Assembly: GCA_023443925.1 (NCBI GenBank)
Contig: JAEZSL010000193.1
Span: 1-9,421, forward strand
Direction: 5' to 3'
DNA: 9,421 nt
DNA from: Bacillota bacterium
Lineage (GTDB): Bacteria; Bacillota_A; Clostridia; Lachnospirales; Lachnospiraceae
The notes beneath the pieces are model-generated. The model saw only the letters and a list, made by a program, of their open reading frames with translations. It was not told where the DNA came from and searched no databases. Below, piece after piece: positions 1 to 6,658 of the stretch; the first letter of the stretch is position 1, and each line of letters begins with the position of its first letter. The position numbers and the translations under genes are program-made.

Positions 1-302
1 TAGTGGAAGAAATTATTGAACGTCAATTAAGAAAATATAAAAATAAAATTATAGAAAAGAAACAAGCAGCAGCGAATTTAAACCAGGCATTTATGGATGA
101 TGATTTTGAAGAAGATGATACCATTAAGATCATCAGAACCAAGAAGTTCGCAATCAAACCTATGGATCCTGAAGAAGCTTGTGTACAGATGGAATTATTA
201 GGACATAATTTTTTCGTTTACCGAAATGCTGAAACTGACGAAGTGAATGTAGTATATAAACGTAAAGGTAATACCTATGGTTTAATTGAACCGGAGTATT
301 AA
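1..302 (+). CDS. hpf: Ribosome hibernation promoting factor, long form (3' part only)
   Basis: The 5' end lies outside the window; about 100 C-terminal residues are visible. The GTG at position 3 is an internal valine codon, not a start. Seen: a charged helical stretch (ERQLRKYKNKI) that would end the N-terminal ribosome-binding domain, an acidic linker (DDDFEEDD), then the C-terminal domain of long-form HPF/RaiA proteins (IIRTKKFAIKPMDPEEACVQ, ELLGHNFFVYRN, VNVVYKRKGNTYGLIEP). In the family, the N-terminal domain binds the 30S subunit near the decoding centre and the C-terminal domain dimerises two ribosomes into inactive 100S particles in stationary phase. The stop is TAA at 300-302. A strong terminator follows, so hpf ends its own transcript. 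Identity is sure; full length and start cannot be judged. Confidence 0.93.
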   Translation, partial: VEEIIERQLRKYKNKIIEKKQAAANLNQAFMDDDFEEDDTIKIIRTKKFAIKPMDPEEACVQMELLGHNFFVYRNAETDEVNVVYKRKGNTYGLIEPEY

Positions 303-347
303 ACCGACAAGGTTAAACAAGAATTTCATTATATATTCATATTGTAT

Positions 348-380
348 AAAGGGGGGCTGATTCAGCCCCCTTTATTTATT
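348..380 (+). terminator. Intrinsic terminator after hpf
   Basis: A GC-rich stem GGGGGCTG (352-359) pairs with CAGCCCCC (363-370) around a three-base loop. It is extended by AAA/TTT (348-350 with 371-373, G351 bulged) and followed by the T-rich tail TTTATTTATT. It lies 46 bases after the hpf stop. Confidence 0.9.
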
Positions 381-413
381 GTACAGGGCTTTTTTACGAT
401 TTCCTGTACAATA
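377..413. repeat. 11-bp perfect inverted repeat downstream of the hpf terminator
   Basis: TATTGTACAGG (377-387) is the exact reverse complement of CCTGTACAATA (403-413), with a 15-base A/T-rich spacer. As RNA it would be an 11-bp hairpin; as DNA it could be a dyad operator. The left arm overlaps the T-tail of the hpf terminator. The 11-mer TTTCCTGTACA (400-410) recurs at 5749-5759 in the leader of the HTH-ACT gene. Function unknown. Confidence 0.5.
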
Positions 414-440
414 TTTAAGCGTATCTTGTAATAAAAAACT

Positions 441-655
441 ATCAAGGGAAGAAGCATATGACACGCATAAGGAAATTGTCACTGTCGTGACAGCGCGTAA
501 GCGCCGGAGTCTGGCACTCTAGACATTTTCTTATACAAAATAAATGTATATATATAATGTATAAAAACGGGTAAGACTGCCTTGGGCTGACTGTAAGTTT
601 TTATAATAATTCCGGAAACAGGCGTATTAGCTGTCTTATTTTTCGGGTAAAACTT
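441..655 (+). ncRNA. Candidate structured non-coding RNA between hpf and secA (possibly the raiA motif)
   Basis: No credible gene lies between 303 and 789, but this part is unusually rich in pairing. ATAAGGAAAT (467-476) pairs with ATTTTCTTAT (525-534) through ten pairs with one G-U. It encloses TGTCAC/GTGACA (477-482 with 487-492), GCGC/GCGC closed by a GTAA (GNRA) tetraloop (493-504), and a third arm GGAGT/ACTCT (506-520) or GTCT/AGAC (509-524). The arms abut almost without spacers, giving a four-way junction. Further on, 560-568 pairs with 597-605 (nine pairs); TAAGAC inside that loop can pair with GTCTTA at 633-638, a possible pseudoknot; and ACAG/CTGT (618-621 with 631-634) forms a small arm. 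From known RNA families, the raiA motif is a large structured RNA often found near raiA/hpf genes in Firmicutes, and size and location fit. I cannot confirm its consensus by eye. Strand is inferred from the neighbours. No clear promoter or terminator is seen, although a perfect TATAAT sits at 553-558 without a good -35. Boundaries are approximate. Confidence 0.42.
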
Positions 656-684
656 AATATAAAGGATATACTTTACGAAAAGTG

Positions 685-713
685 TTGAATAGTATCAGTG
701 TAAATGATACAAT
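685..713 (+). promoter_or_regulatory. Probable sigma-A promoter of secA
   Basis: TTGAAT (685-690), a 17-base spacer, then TACAAT (708-713), with TG one base before the -10 box (extended -10). The predicted start is near 720, giving a leader of about 70 bases. An inverted repeat GTATCA (692-697) / TGATAC (705-710) lies in the spacer and overlaps the -10 box, so a repressor could bind there. Confidence 0.6.
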
Positions 714-789
714 ATAAGTTGAACTGTTAAAACATTGCTTAAAGTGGGAAGTTTTTATCATTTACTGATGAACAGAAAACAGGAGTGAA

Positions 790-3366
790 ATGAATATGGG
801 CTTTATAACTAAGATTTTTGGTACACACAGTGAAAGAGAAATAAAATTAATTACACCATTGGCGGATCAGATCGAAGCGCTGGAACCTACTATGGTTAAT
901 CTTTCCGATACAGAACTAAGAAATAAAACGACAGAATTTAAAAATAGACTAAAAAACGGCGAAACCCTGGATGATATTCTCATAGAAGCTTATGCTGTAG
1001 TTAGGGAAGCAGCAAAAAGAGTACTTGGACTCAGACATTTCCGGGTTCAGCTCATGGGCGGTATTATCCTTCATCAGGGAAGAATCTCCGAAATGAAAAC
1101 CGGCGAAGGTAAGACTTTAGTTTCAACTCTTCCGGCTTATTTGAATGCCTTGGAAGGTAAAGGAGTACACATTGTAACGGTTAATGACTATCTGGCCAAA
1201 CGTGACTCCGAATGGATGGGACAGATCCATGAATTTTTAGGGCTTAAGGTCGGAGTTATCTTAAACAGCATGGATAATGATCAGAGAAGGGAAGCCTATG
1301 CCTGTGATATTACCTACGCTACCAATAATGAGCTGGGTTTTGACTACTTAAGGGACAACATGGTTATATATAAGGAACAGCTGGTTCAAAGAGGACTTCA
1401 TTATGCAATTATCGATGAGGTCGACTCCGTATTAATTGATGAAGCCAGAACTCCTCTTATTATTTCCGGACAGAGCGGAAAATCCACCAGGCTTTACGAG
1501 GCCTGTGATATACTGGCTAGACAGTTAGTCAGAGGTAAGGAAAGTGCCGAATTAACCAAAATGGCAGCCATTATGAAAGAAGAGATTGAAGAAGAAGGCG
1601 ATTTCATTGTTAATGAGAAAGATAAGAATGTCAACCTGACTGCGGAAGGTGTGGCAAAAGTCGAGAACTTCTTTAAGATCGAAAACCTTGCAGATCCGGA
1701 ACATCTGGAAATCCAGCATAATATCATACTTGCACTGCGTGCCCATAATCTGATGCACCGTGACAAGGATTATGTAGTAAAAGAAGATGAAGTATTAATC
1801 GTTGATGAATTTACCGGACGTATCATGCCGGGAAGACGTTATTCGGACGGTTTGCACCAGGCCATTGAAGCAAAGGAAAAAGTAAAAGTTAAGAGGGAAA
1901 GCAAAACTCTGGCAACGATTACTTTCCAGAACTTCTTTAATAAATATAATAAGAAAAGCGGTATGACCGGTACGGCCTTAACTGAAGAAAAGGAATTCCG
2001 GGATATCTACGGAATGGACGTTATTGAAGTGCCTACCAATGTATCGGTAGCCCGTTTAGACAGGCAGGATGCGGTATATAAAACCAAACGCGAGAAACTG
2101 ACTGCAGTAATAAACGAAATAATAGATTCTCATAAAAAGGGCCAGCCTGTATTGGTTGGTACCATAACCATTGAGGCATCGGAAGAAATCAGTGAGCTGT
2201 TAAAGAAAAAGAATATTCCACACAAAGTCTTAAACGCTAAATTCCATGAGCTGGAAGCAGAAATTATTGCAGATGCCGGTCAGCCCGGTGTTGTTACCAT
2301 TGCAACGAATATGGCCGGCCGTGGTACTGATATTAAATTAGGAGAAGGCGTGAAGGAAAACGGCGGTCTTAAGATAATTGGTACGGAACGACATGAATCC
2401 AGACGTATCGATAACCAGTTAAGAGGACGTGCCGGACGTCAGGGAGATCCGGGTGAATCCCGTTTCTTTATCTCTTTGGAAGATGATTTAATGCGTTTAT
2501 TCGGATCCGAACGTTTAATGAGTATGTTTAATTCCTTAGGACTTCCCGATGGTGAGCAGATTGAGCATAAGATGCTTAGCAGTGCCATTGAAAAGGCTCA
2601 GAAGCGAATTGAAAATAATAACTATGGTATCAGAAAGAACCTGTTAGAATATGACCAGGTTAATAATGATCAAAGGGAAATCATTTATACCGAGAGAAGA
2701 AAGGTTCTTGACGGCGAAAGTATGAGAGATTCCATCTTTAAGATGATTACGGATACCATTGAAGACTGTGTCAGCACCAGTATCAGCGATGACCAGCTGC
2801 CGGAGGAATGGGATTTAAACGAGCTGAATAATTTATTACTGCCCATAATTCCTCTGGAACCAATTACACAGGATTCTTCTGACTTAAAATATGAAAAGAA
2901 AAATGAACTGATTCAAAAACTGAAAGAAGAAGCTGTTAGCCTTTATGAAGCAAAAGAAGCGGAATTTCCGGAGAAAGAACAGCTCAGGGAAATCGAGCGT
3001 GTTATTTTGTTAAAGGTAATCGACAGAAAGTGGATGGATCATATCGACGATATGGACCAGCTGCGTCAGGGTATCGGTCTCCAGGCATATGGACAAAGAG
3101 ATCCGTTAGTGGAATTTAAGTTCATGGGCTTTGAGATGTTTGACGAGATGACAGATGCAATCAGAGAAGATACCGTAAAAGCCTTAATGCATGTACGTAT
3201 TGAACAGAATGTGGAAAGAGAACAGGTTGCTAAGGTAACCGGTACTAATAAAGACGATTCCGTACAGCAGGGTCCGGTAAGACGAGCGGGTAAAAAGATC
3301 CAGCCCAACGATCCATGCCCTTGCGGAAGCGGCAAGAAATACAAATACTGCTGCGGCAAAAATTAA
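790..3366 (+). CDS. secA: Protein translocase ATPase SecA
   Basis: SecA is the motor that pushes unfolded preproteins through SecYEG at the cytoplasmic membrane. The 858-residue product shows the family layout: Walker A MKTGEGKT (G105-T109), DEAD-type Walker B DEVD (209-212) followed by [13 protein letters not shown], the second helicase domain with [13 protein letters not shown] and the arginine-finger region [17 protein letters not shown], the scaffold/wing part with [27 protein letters not shown], and a C-terminal zinc motif [13 protein letters not shown] (C843, C845, C854, C855) that binds SecB or ribosomes in characterised proteins. AGGAG at 781-785 precedes two in-frame ATGs, at 790 (four-base gap) and 796 (ten-base gap, giving MGFITKIFG as in many SecAs). 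Either may be used. prfB starts 23 bases after the stop with no terminator between them, so the two are probably co-transcribed. Confidence 0.98.
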   Translation: MNMGFITKIFGTHSEREIKLITPLADQIEALEPTMVNLSDTELRNKTTEFKNRLKNGETLDDILIEAYAVVREAAKRVLGLRHFRVQLMGGIILHQGRISEMKTGEGKTLVSTLPAYLNALEGKGVHIVTVNDYLAKRDSEWMGQIHEFLGLKVGVILNSMDNDQRREAYACDITYATNNELGFDYLRDNMVIYKEQLVQRGLHYAIIDEVDSVLIDEARTPLIISGQSGKSTRLYEACDILARQLVRGKESAELTKMAAIMKEEIEEEGDFIVNEKDKNVNLTAEGVAKVENFFKIENLADPEHLEIQHNIILALRAHNLMHRDKDYVVKEDEVLIVDEFTGRIMPGRRYSDGLHQAIEAKEKVKVKRESKTLATITFQNFFNKYNKKSGMTGTALTEEKEFRDIYGMDVIEVPTNVSVARLDRQDAVYKTKREKLTAVINEIIDSHKKGQPVLVGTITIEASEEISELLKKKNIPHKVLNAKFHELEAEIIADAGQPGVVTIATNMAGRGTDIKLGEGVKENGGLKIIGTERHESRRIDNQLRGRAGRQGDPGESRFFISLEDDLMRLFGSERLMSMFNSLGLPDGEQIEHKMLSSAIEKAQKRIENNNYGIRKNLLEYDQVNNDQREIIYTERRKVLDGESMRDSIFKMITDTIEDCVSTSISDDQLPEEWDLNELNNLLLPIIPLEPITQDSSDLKYEKKNELIQKLKEEAVSLYEAKEAEFPEKEQLREIERVILLKVIDRKWMDHIDDMDQLRQGIGLQAYGQRDPLVEFKFMGFEMFDEMTDAIREDTVKALMHVRIEQNVEREQVAKVTGTNKDDSVQQGPVRRAGKKIQPNDPCPCGSGKKYKYCCGKN

Positions 3367-3389
3367 TATAAAATGAAAGAGGTGAAATT

Positions 3390-4503
3390 ATGGTTGAATT
3401 AGATCAGTTAAAATATACCCTTACTACCTACCAACAACCATTAATCGAAGTGGGGGATTCACTTTGACCTGGGAAATAAATTAGAACGGATTGATATGAT
3501 CGAACATATCATGGAGGAACCCGGCTTTTGGGACTCAACCGAAAAATCTCAGTCATATGTGAAAGAATTAAAAAATTTAAAAGATGTTGTAGATGTCTAC
3601 AATTCTCTGAAAAGAGAATATGAAGATATTGAAACTCTGCTGGAAATGGGTTATGAGGAAAACGATCCGTCTCTGATTCCGGAGATTGGGGAAGCCCTTG
3701 ATAAGTTCACGAAAGATCTGGATGAACTGCGTCTGAGTACGCTTTTATCCGAAGAGTATGACAAATATAATGCTATCTTAACGCTTCATGCCGGTGCCGG
3801 CGGTACGGAAAGCTGTGACTGGGCAAGTATGCTCTGCAGAATGTACCAAAAATGGGCGGATAAAAAGGGATATACTACGGAAATGCTGGATTTCCTGGAT
3901 GGTGAAGAAGCAGGACTTAAATCGGTTACCCTGCAGATCAACGGCCTGAATGCCTACGGCCATTTAAAATCGGAAAGAGGTGTTCACCGTCTGGTACGTA
4001 TTTCACCATTTAATGCGGCAGGCAAACGGCAGACCTCCTTTGTATCCTGTGATGTTATGCCGGATATTGAAGAAGATACCGGTATTGAAATCGACGAAGG
4101 TGATTTAAGGATTGATACCTTCCGTTCCAGCGGTGCCGGCGGCCAGCATGTCAATAAAACCTCTTCTGCCATACGTATTACCCACATACCCTCCGGTATT
4201 GTGGTACAATGTCAGAATGAGCGTTCCCAGTTTCAGAATAAAGATAAGGCAATGCAGATGTTAAAGGCAAAGCTTTATCTGCTAAAACAACAGGAAAACC
4301 AGGAAAAAGAGTCCGGTATTCGGGGAGAGATGAAGGAAATCGGATGGGGCAGTCAGATCAGGTCTTATGTTATGCAGCCCTATACTCTGGTTAAGGATCA
4401 CAGAACCAATGCGGAAGTGGGTAATGCTGCCAATGTATTGGACGGTAATCTGGATCCGTTTATTAATGAATACTTAAAATGGATAAGTATAAATAAAAAA
4501 TAA
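3390..4503 (+). CDS. prfB: Peptide chain release factor 2 (programmed +1 frameshift)
   Basis: RF2 recognises UGA and UAA stop codons in the ribosomal A site and triggers peptide release. Translation starts at ATG 3390 behind AGAGGTG (3378-3384), runs 25 codons to CTT, meets an in-frame TGA (3465-3467), and continues in the +1 frame from GAC (3466) to TAA 4503, about 370 residues in all. The C-terminal frame alone lacks the normal N-terminus, so it is not a complete gene. Seen in the joined protein: the stop-codon recognition tripeptide SPF (205-207) and the catalytic GGQ loop (250-252, in SSGAGGQHVNKT), both at the numbers known for E. coli RF2. Frameshifting at the TGA is known autoregulation: scarce RF2 gives more frameshifting. 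The gene follows secA in the same probable operon. No terminator is visible after it. Confidence 0.97.
3450..3468 (+). promoter_or_regulatory. prfB programmed +1 frameshift signal
   Basis: An SD-like run GTGGGGG (3450-3456) precedes the slippery CTT (3462-3464), the in-frame stop TGA and a following C (3465-3468), giving the classic CTTTGAC heptamer. The gap between the G-run and CTT is five bases; the E. coli signal AGGGGGTATCTTTGAC has three. Skipping T3465 restores the RF2 frame. Confidence 0.95.
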
Positions 4504-4578
4504 GCTTAATTTACAGAAAATGATTATGGTTTCACACTTTGGATTGTTTACTGATGGATGAAAGAAGGGGTACGAAAG

Positions 4579-5064
4579 ATGGAGACGAATACAAAAGCAC
4601 AGACGAAGCAAACGAAGCAGGTAATATTTACTTTGGGAGAAGAAGAATACGGACTGGATATTATGTTAGTGAATGCCATAGAAAAATACACCGATTTTGT
4701 TCCGATTCCCAATGCACCGTCCTATATCCGCGGAATTATTAATCTCAGAGGAGAGGTTATACCGGTATTTTCCCTGCGCAAAAAATTCGGACTTGCCGAA
4801 AAAGAAATGGACGATAATACAAAATTGATTATTACAAAATCAAATGATATTTTTCTGGCATATGAAGTGGATGCGGTAAAAGAAATTCTGGAAATATCTG
4901 CGGATAATATCAGCGATACACCGGCTATTGTTAAGAGTATTCAGACATCCTACATCCAATGTGTGGCAAATATCAGCGGAAGGATGATACTTCTGCTAAA
5001 TCATAACGGAATATTATCATCAAAAGAACAGGAAAGTATTCAAAACCTAATGGCAAATCAATAA
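4579..5064 (+). CDS. CheW-like chemotaxis adaptor protein
   Basis: CheW-domain proteins couple chemoreceptors to the kinase CheA in cytoplasmic receptor arrays. The 161-residue product is essentially one CheW domain: VIFTLGEEEYGLDIMLVNAI near residues 15-34, then the family hallmark YIRGIINLRGEVIPVFSLRKKFGL (49-72), and a C-terminal part with YIQCVANISGRMILLLNHNGIL. There is no CheA kinase or receiver domain. An in-frame ATG exists at 4558, but GAAGGGG (4564-4570) sits eight bases before ATG 4579, which is therefore the better start. No other chemotaxis gene lies in the window; prfB ends 75 bases upstream and a terminator follows. It could be a true CheW or a CheV-like or orphan adaptor. Family assignment is firm, the symbol is not. 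Confidence 0.9.
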   Translation: METNTKAQTKQTKQVIFTLGEEEYGLDIMLVNAIEKYTDFVPIPNAPSYIRGIINLRGEVIPVFSLRKKFGLAEKEMDDNTKLIITKSNDIFLAYEVDAVKEILEISADNISDTPAIVKSIQTSYIQCVANISGRMILLLNHNGILSSKEQESIQNLMANQ

Positions 5065-5076
5065 AATTTCAAAAGA

Positions 5077-5120
5077 AAGAGATTGTCTCAGAAAAATTGG
5101 GGACAATCTTTTTTTGTTTT
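5077..5120 (+). terminator. Intrinsic terminator after the cheW-like gene
   Basis: AGATTGTC (5080-5087) pairs with GACAATCT (5102-5109), extended inward by TC/GG and outward by AAG/TTT, followed by a run of seven T and then GTTTT. It begins 12 bases after the stop codon. Confidence 0.9.
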
Positions 5121-5138
5121 GTAGGATTCGGTGTTTTT

Positions 5139-5540
5139 CAATAGAAATCAAGAGTATAAGATATTTACATCAGAAATCAAGAGAAGGATAGTACAAGATA
5201 TTTTCATCAGAAATCAAGAGAAGGATAGTACAAGATATTTTTATCAGAAATCAAAATAAAGATAATATAAAGTAATTTTATCAAAAATACAGGTAAGGAT
5301 AATATTAGTTATTTTTATCAGAAATAGAGACAAGAATACTATAAGATTATTTTCAACAGAGATCAAGAGAAGAATAACATAAGAATATTTCAACAGAAAT
5401 CAAGAGAAGGATAATATAAGATATTTTCAACAGAAATCAAGATAAGAATGATATAAGAATATTTTCAACAGAAATCAAGAGAAGGATAATATAAGAATAT
5501 TTTCATCAAAAACCCAGATAAGGATATTATACGGACATTT
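5139..5540. repeat. Tandem array of ten 37-38 bp units plus one partial unit
   Basis: Unit starts are seen at 5168, 5205, 5242, 5279, 5316, 5354, 5391, 5428, 5466 and 5504, each 37 or 38 bp long, preceded by a 29-bp degenerate unit at 5139. A typical unit reads CATCAGAAATCAAGAG, then AAGGATAATATAAG, then ATATTTT. The first two full units are identical; those at 5242-5353 are the most diverged. Repeats directly abut with no unique spacers, so this is not CRISPR. Neither 37 nor 38 is a multiple of three and stops occur in all frames, so it is non-coding. At each junction GATATTTT and AGAAATC can form a weak stem with one bulge over a CAAC or CATC loop. Function unknown; replication slippage is the likely way it grew. 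Confidence 0.93.
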
Positions 5541-5588
5541 GACCTCAGAAAGAGGGTATAATTCCCTGCACGGAAAGTGAGAAATTTG

Positions 5589-5617
5589 TTCACAAAATAT
5601 GCAGAAAAATGTATATT
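5589..5617 (+). promoter_or_regulatory. Candidate upstream promoter of the HTH-ACT gene
   Basis: TTCACA (5589-5594), a 17-base spacer, then TATATT (5612-5617): five of six matches to each sigma-A box. The next gene starts 230 bases on. A second, nearer candidate lies at 5696-5724. Confidence 0.4.
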
Positions 5618-5695
5618 ATGACGGGGCATGTCTAAAAATCAGTCTGCATTTGCTAAAACAACTGTATATTTACGAAATTTTATTCAAAATAGTAG

Positions 5696-5724
5696 TTGCA
5701 ATTATTTATAAAATATGTTAAGAT
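5696..5724 (+). promoter_or_regulatory. Probable promoter of the HTH-ACT gene
   Basis: TTGCAA (5696-5701), a 17-base spacer, then TAAGAT (5719-5724), with TG one base before the -10 box. Start expected near 5731, giving a leader of about 115 bases. That leader contains a 7-bp hairpin GTTTTTC/GAAAAAC (5746-5752 with 5767-5773). Confidence 0.55.
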
Positions 5725-5846
5725 ATCTTCCTGTGAAAGACATGTGTTTTTCCTGTACATACATATGAAAAACGAACTGTTTTAGGAAACATTCCCAAAA
5801 TCAGAGGGAGCAAAAATATCCGAAATTAACTCAGAGGAGAGCCAAT

Positions 5847-6287
5847 ATGGATGAAAGTAAATATTTCATAGTAAAGAAAAAGGCAATTCCGGAAGTTCTG
5901 CTTAAGGTAGTTGAAGCAAAAAGGCTGCTGGATTCCGAAAAAGTTTTTACAGTACAGGACGCCGCTGATATCGTAGGAATCAGCAGGAGTTCTTTCTATA
6001 AATATAAAGATGACATTTTCCCGTTTCATGAGAATGCAAGAGGTAAAACCATTACCTTCATGCTTCAGGTTGATGACAAACCCGGATTATTATCCTGTGT
6101 ACTAAACTGTGTAGCCAGGAATGAAGCCAATATATTAACGATTCACCAGAGTATTCCGGTCAATGGTATCGCTTCATTAACGCTTAGTATTGAAATCCCC
6201 GGTCATATTGTAGACACGGCAGTAATTTTTGATGAGATAGAAGCACTGGAAGGCATACACTATCTGAAAATCTTAGCCAGAGAGTAG
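5847..6287 (+). CDS. HTH-ACT domain protein (UPF0735/PheB family), likely amino-acid-responsive regulator
   Basis: The 146-residue product has an N-terminal helix-turn-helix-like segment (about 35-54, TVQDAADIVGISRSSFYKYK) and a C-terminal ACT domain (about 68-144, from TITFMLQVDDKPGLLSCVLN to EGIHYLKIL). ACT domains usually bind amino acids, which here would change DNA binding or protein contacts in the cytoplasm. AGAGGAGA (5833-5840) lies six bases before the ATG. The length matches the UPF0735 family. In some Firmicutes this family sits beside pheA (hence PheB), and an HTH-ACT protein of B. subtilis, ThrR, is reported to repress threonine genes; from memory these may be the same family. 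Here the next genes are hom, an ApgM-like gene and aspartokinase, so a threonine- or homoserine-responsive role is a reasonable inference. A repeated inverted repeat begins inside its stop codon. Confidence 0.88.
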   Translation: MDESKYFIVKKKAIPEVLLKVVEAKRLLDSEKVFTVQDAADIVGISRSSFYKYKDDIFPFHENARGKTITFMLQVDDKPGLLSCVLNCVARNEANILTIHQSIPVNGIASLTLSIEIPGHIVDTAVIFDEIEALEGIHYLKILARE

Positions 6288-6311
6288 TGTGAAATAAAAG
6301 TCATTTCACAC
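6285..6311. repeat. Copy 1 of a duplicated 27-bp inverted repeat
   Basis: GTGTGAAAT (6287-6295) and ATTTCACAC (6303-6311) are perfect 9-bp arms around a 7-base centre; with two flanking bases, 27 bp are identical to copy 2 at 6359-6385. It starts in the TAG stop of the HTH-ACT gene and is followed by CTTCTTATTT, so it could also act as a weak terminator. The exact duplication next to a DNA-binding protein gene suggests an operator; a dispersed REP-like repeat is the alternative. Confidence 0.75.
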
Positions 6312-6329
6312 TTCTTATTTGGGCAGTAC

Positions 6330-6345
6330 CGCAAGCAGGCTTGCG
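6330..6345. repeat. Short GC hairpin between the two repeat copies
   Basis: CGCAAG (6330-6335), a four-base loop CAGG, then CTTGCG (6340-6345): a perfect 6-bp stem. No T-run follows, so it is not an intrinsic terminator by itself. Confidence 0.5.
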
Positions 6346-6358
6346 ATATGCATGGTGT

Positions 6359-6385
6359 TAGTGTGAAATAAAAGTCATTTCACAC
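6359..6385. repeat. Copy 2 of the duplicated 27-bp inverted repeat
   Basis: Identical to 6285-6311, offset by 74 bp, with the same 9-bp arms GTGTGAAAT (6361-6369) and ATTTCACAC (6377-6385). Both copies are followed within about ten bases by GGCAGTA, so the duplicated block may be about 45 bp with a diverged tail. It lies 273 bases before hom. Confidence 0.75.
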
Positions 6386-6658
6386 CTGATTTAAGGCAGT
6401 AAAACATCTGCCAGCAGAAGTTTTATGCAATGTAGCTAGTGCTTACAGTAATTATACCGATTTCCGGCAATACTGACAAGAAGGAAAGTATATTGCCTTC
6501 CGGATTTTGAAAGATTCAAAAATACACAAGTTTGAGACAGGATAGTTTAAATGCGTTACATTTTAATCTTTCTATTTTAACAGTATTGCATGGGGGATTG
6601 CGGTATGAAGGGGTATTAGTGTAATAATTTAGAGGATAAATAGCAGAAAGGAGCATTT

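Larger units (their letters stand above)
6288..6658 (+). other. 370-base hairpin-rich intergenic region before hom
   Basis: No gene is seen here. Besides the two 27-bp repeats it holds an imperfect hairpin at 6396-6428 (GCA plus TAAAAC with GTTTTA plus TGC, and an inner TCTG/CAGA over CCAG). A long imperfect one spans 6463-6504 (TCCGG and CAATA with TATTG and CCGGA). An A/T-rich stem TTTTGAA/TTCAAAA lies at 6505-6521. AAATG/CATTT occurs at 6549-6563. I found no well-spaced sigma-A promoter for hom and no T-box, lysine or SAM riboswitch landmarks. Transcription of hom may come from the HTH-ACT promoters, or from a promoter I could not recognise. Confidence 0.6.

Noticed and set aside
458..490. 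Ten-codon reading frame starting ATG at 458
   Set aside because: It overlaps the paired arms of the structured RNA candidate and is too short to judge.
700..765. GTAAATGAT (700-708) complementary to ATCATTTAC (757-765) as a riboswitch-like alternative pairing in the secA leader
   Set aside because: The predicted secA transcript starts near 720, after the first arm, so both arms would rarely be in one RNA.
768..788. Short leader peptide (MNRKQE) just before secA, as in SecM-like arrest control
   Set aside because: Six codons, no ribosome binding site, no arrest-like motif; it would only overlap the secA ribosome binding site.
1494..1766. Minus-strand open frames inside secA (also 3066-3359)
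   Set aside because: They lie antisense to conserved SecA sequence, have low-complexity Ser/Ile/Leu-rich products and no start signals.
4539..4742. Alternative frame of 67 codons overlapping the start of the cheW-like gene
   Set aside because: It is out of frame with the clear CheW domain and has no family resemblance.
5139..5540. CRISPR array
   Set aside because: Units are regularly spaced but directly abut without unique spacers, the repeat itself varies, and no cas gene is in the window.
6288..6658. T-box leader for hom
   Set aside because: No conserved T-box antiterminator sequence and no terminator with a T-run before the gene were found.
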